A stretch of 64,000 bases of DNA from Mycolicibacterium neworleansense (lineage in GTDB: Bacteria > Actinomycetota > Actinomycetes > Mycobacteriales > Mycobacteriaceae): NCBI RefSeq assembly GCF_001245615.1, contig NZ_CWKH01000003.1, forward strand, positions 806,001-870,000, in the 5' to 3' direction. The translations under genes were made by a program, and so were the position numbers. The notes under the pieces are model-generated. The model was not told the origin of the DNA, did not search any database, and saw only the letters and a list, made by a program, of their open reading frames with translations. Below are positions 63,263 to 64,000 of this stretch, piece by piece (position 1 is the stretch's first letter; each line of letters begins with the position of its first letter).

Positions 63263-63681
63263 GTTCTTCGATGGTGCTGGCGATCGTGGTGCTCATCGCC
63301 GCGCTCGGGATCGCCTACGTGATCGGCCGCCTGATCACGCTGCGCGCCGGCACGCTCAAGGCCGGCGAAGAGGCCGCCAACGTCGACACCAGCGGTCTGG
63401 GGTTGTCGCAGACAGGCCCGACCGTCCTGCATTTCTCGGCCGACTGGTGTGGCCCGTGTGCCGGAGTGCGACGCGTCGTCGACCAGGTCTGCGCCGAGCT
63501 GCCCGATGTTGCGCACGTCGAGATCGACATGGACACCAATCCCGAAGCCGCCCGGCGGCTTTCGGTCCTGTCGCTGCCCACCACCATCATCTTCGACCGG
63601 GACGGGCGGCCCCGGTACCGCACCAGCGGGGTTCCCAAGGCCGCTGACCTGCGCTCGGCGCTGGAACCACTGTTGGCCTGA
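63259..63681 (+). CDS. thiX: Membrane-anchored thioredoxin (ThiX-like)
   Basis: A 140-residue thioredoxin with an N-terminal transmembrane helix (about 5-27) and the active site WCGPC (about 69-73). It matches Rv0816c. ATG overlaps the lmeA stop. It may reduce extracytoplasmic disulfides or supply sulfur metabolism encoded downstream. Confidence 0.9.
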   Translation: MSSSMVLAIVVLIAALGIAYVIGRLITLRAGTLKAGEEAANVDTSGLGLSQTGPTVLHFSADWCGPCAGVRRVVDQVCAELPDVAHVEIDMDTNPEAARRLSVLSLPTTIIFDRDGRPRYRTSGVPKAADLRSALEPLLA

Positions 63682-63710
63682 CTCCGCGGTTATTGGGTAA
63701 GCTGTGGCTC

Positions 63711-63800
63711 GTGTCAGCCCGCCTTGAGCTTGTGCTCACCAAGCGCCGCGCAGTGGATCTGTGCCGCGTCGCGGGTTGCTGCTGTTGTTGTTGCTGTTGA
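63711..63800 (+). CDS. Polycysteine leader peptide (leaderless uORF)
   Basis: GTG to TGA, 29 codons: VSARLELVLTKRRAVDLCRV, then AG and seven consecutive cysteines before the stop. A TAAGCT -10 box ends 9 bases upstream, so the mRNA begins at or next to the GTG. Leaderless polycysteine ORFs upstream of sulfur genes act as cysteine-sensing attenuators in mycobacteria. Two hairpins and a DUF4395 gene follow. Confidence 0.85.
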   Translation: MSARLELVLTKRRAVDLCRVAGCCCCCCC

Positions 63801-63808
63801 GGGCAGCC

Positions 63809-63845
63809 GCGCGCTTTCGCGCGCCCGCTCAGGCCTCGTGCCTGA
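63809..63845 (+). promoter_or_regulatory. Attenuator hairpins after the polycysteine leader
   Basis: Hairpin 1: GCGCGC-TTTC-GCGCGC (63809-63824). Hairpin 2: TCAGGC-CTCGT-GCCTGA (63829-63845). They begin 9 bases after the leader stop. When cysteine is plentiful the ribosome would finish and leave, allowing hairpins to form; stalling on Cys codons would change folding. Confidence 0.55.
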
Positions 63846-63890
63846 GCCTGCACACCATCAGACCTTCCACAACAACAGGAGTTCGTTTTC

Positions 63891-64000
63891 ATGTCATCGA
63901 CATCAACCCAGCCCATCACGGATGGCCGGCCCGCCCAGGTCGACGTTCGGGGTCCGCGGTTCGCGGCCTGGGTGACCACCGCGGTGCTGATCGCCACCCT
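63891..64000 (+). CDS. DUF4395 membrane protein (partial)
   Basis: The N-terminal 36 codons: MSSTSTQPITDGRPAQVDVR, then GPRFAAWVTTAVLIATL, entering the first transmembrane helix at the window end. In mycobacteria a DUF4395 gene lies between the polycysteine leader and a sulfurtransferase (CysA2). AACAGGA precedes the ATG. Confidence 0.8.
   Translation, partial: MSSTSTQPITDGRPAQVDVRGPRFAAWVTTAVLIAT

Overview
The window is actinobacterial and almost certainly from a fast-growing mycobacterium (Mycolicibacterium type). The two flanks keep a gene order known around Rv0824c-Rv0816c of M. tuberculosis: desA1, a dihydrouridine synthase, an LCP protein, phoU, pstB, pst genes, mshD, a GlnR-type regulator, lmeA and a thioredoxin. 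MshD (mycothiol synthesis) and DesA1 (mycolic acid desaturase) also point to mycobacteria. Many genes use GTG starts, and several look leaderless.

Left flank (1-8484): desA1, dus, an LCP cell-wall ligase, phoU, a marR/oxidoreductase divergon, pstB and the last 96 codons of pstA. Right flank (57620-64000): the first 212 codons of the same pstA, then pstC, pstS, mshD, glnR, lmeA, thiX and a DUF4395 gene with a polycysteine leader peptide. About 49 kb of foreign DNA therefore splits the chromosomal pstA gene.

The island (about 8484-57628) has short, imperfect terminal inverted repeats. At its right end lies a Tn554-like recombination module: three tyrosine recombinases and a small TnpC/DUF6262-like protein, in four overlapping genes. 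Its cargo is metal and metalloid resistance: cadmium/zinc (CmtR-type regulator, P1B ATPase, truncated LspA, CadD); mercury (MerB, MerR regulators, MerT-like protein, thioredoxin lipoprotein, CcdA); and arsenic (four ArsR regulators, an ArsR-ArsC fusion, three more ArsC, Acr3, an Acr3/BASS-like permease, three flavoprotein monooxygenases, an MFS transporter, and a TauD dioxygenase next to an arsR). It also carries defence-like genes: ApeA/HEPN with an HNH-like partner, a TIR protein, and a PD-(D/E)XK-like protein with a zinc ribbon.

The most striking feature is that the island that breaks pstA brings its own complete pstS-pstC-pstA-pstB operon (27016-30905), followed by an atypical response regulator and a helicase-associated-repeat protein. 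It also carries a third pstS behind an ArsR-type operator. Arsenate enters cells through phosphate transporters, so the island appears to disable the host's Pst system and replace it with its own while adding arsenate reduction and efflux. That functional reading is inference. The split gene, the replacement operon and the operator repeats are seen directly in the sequence.
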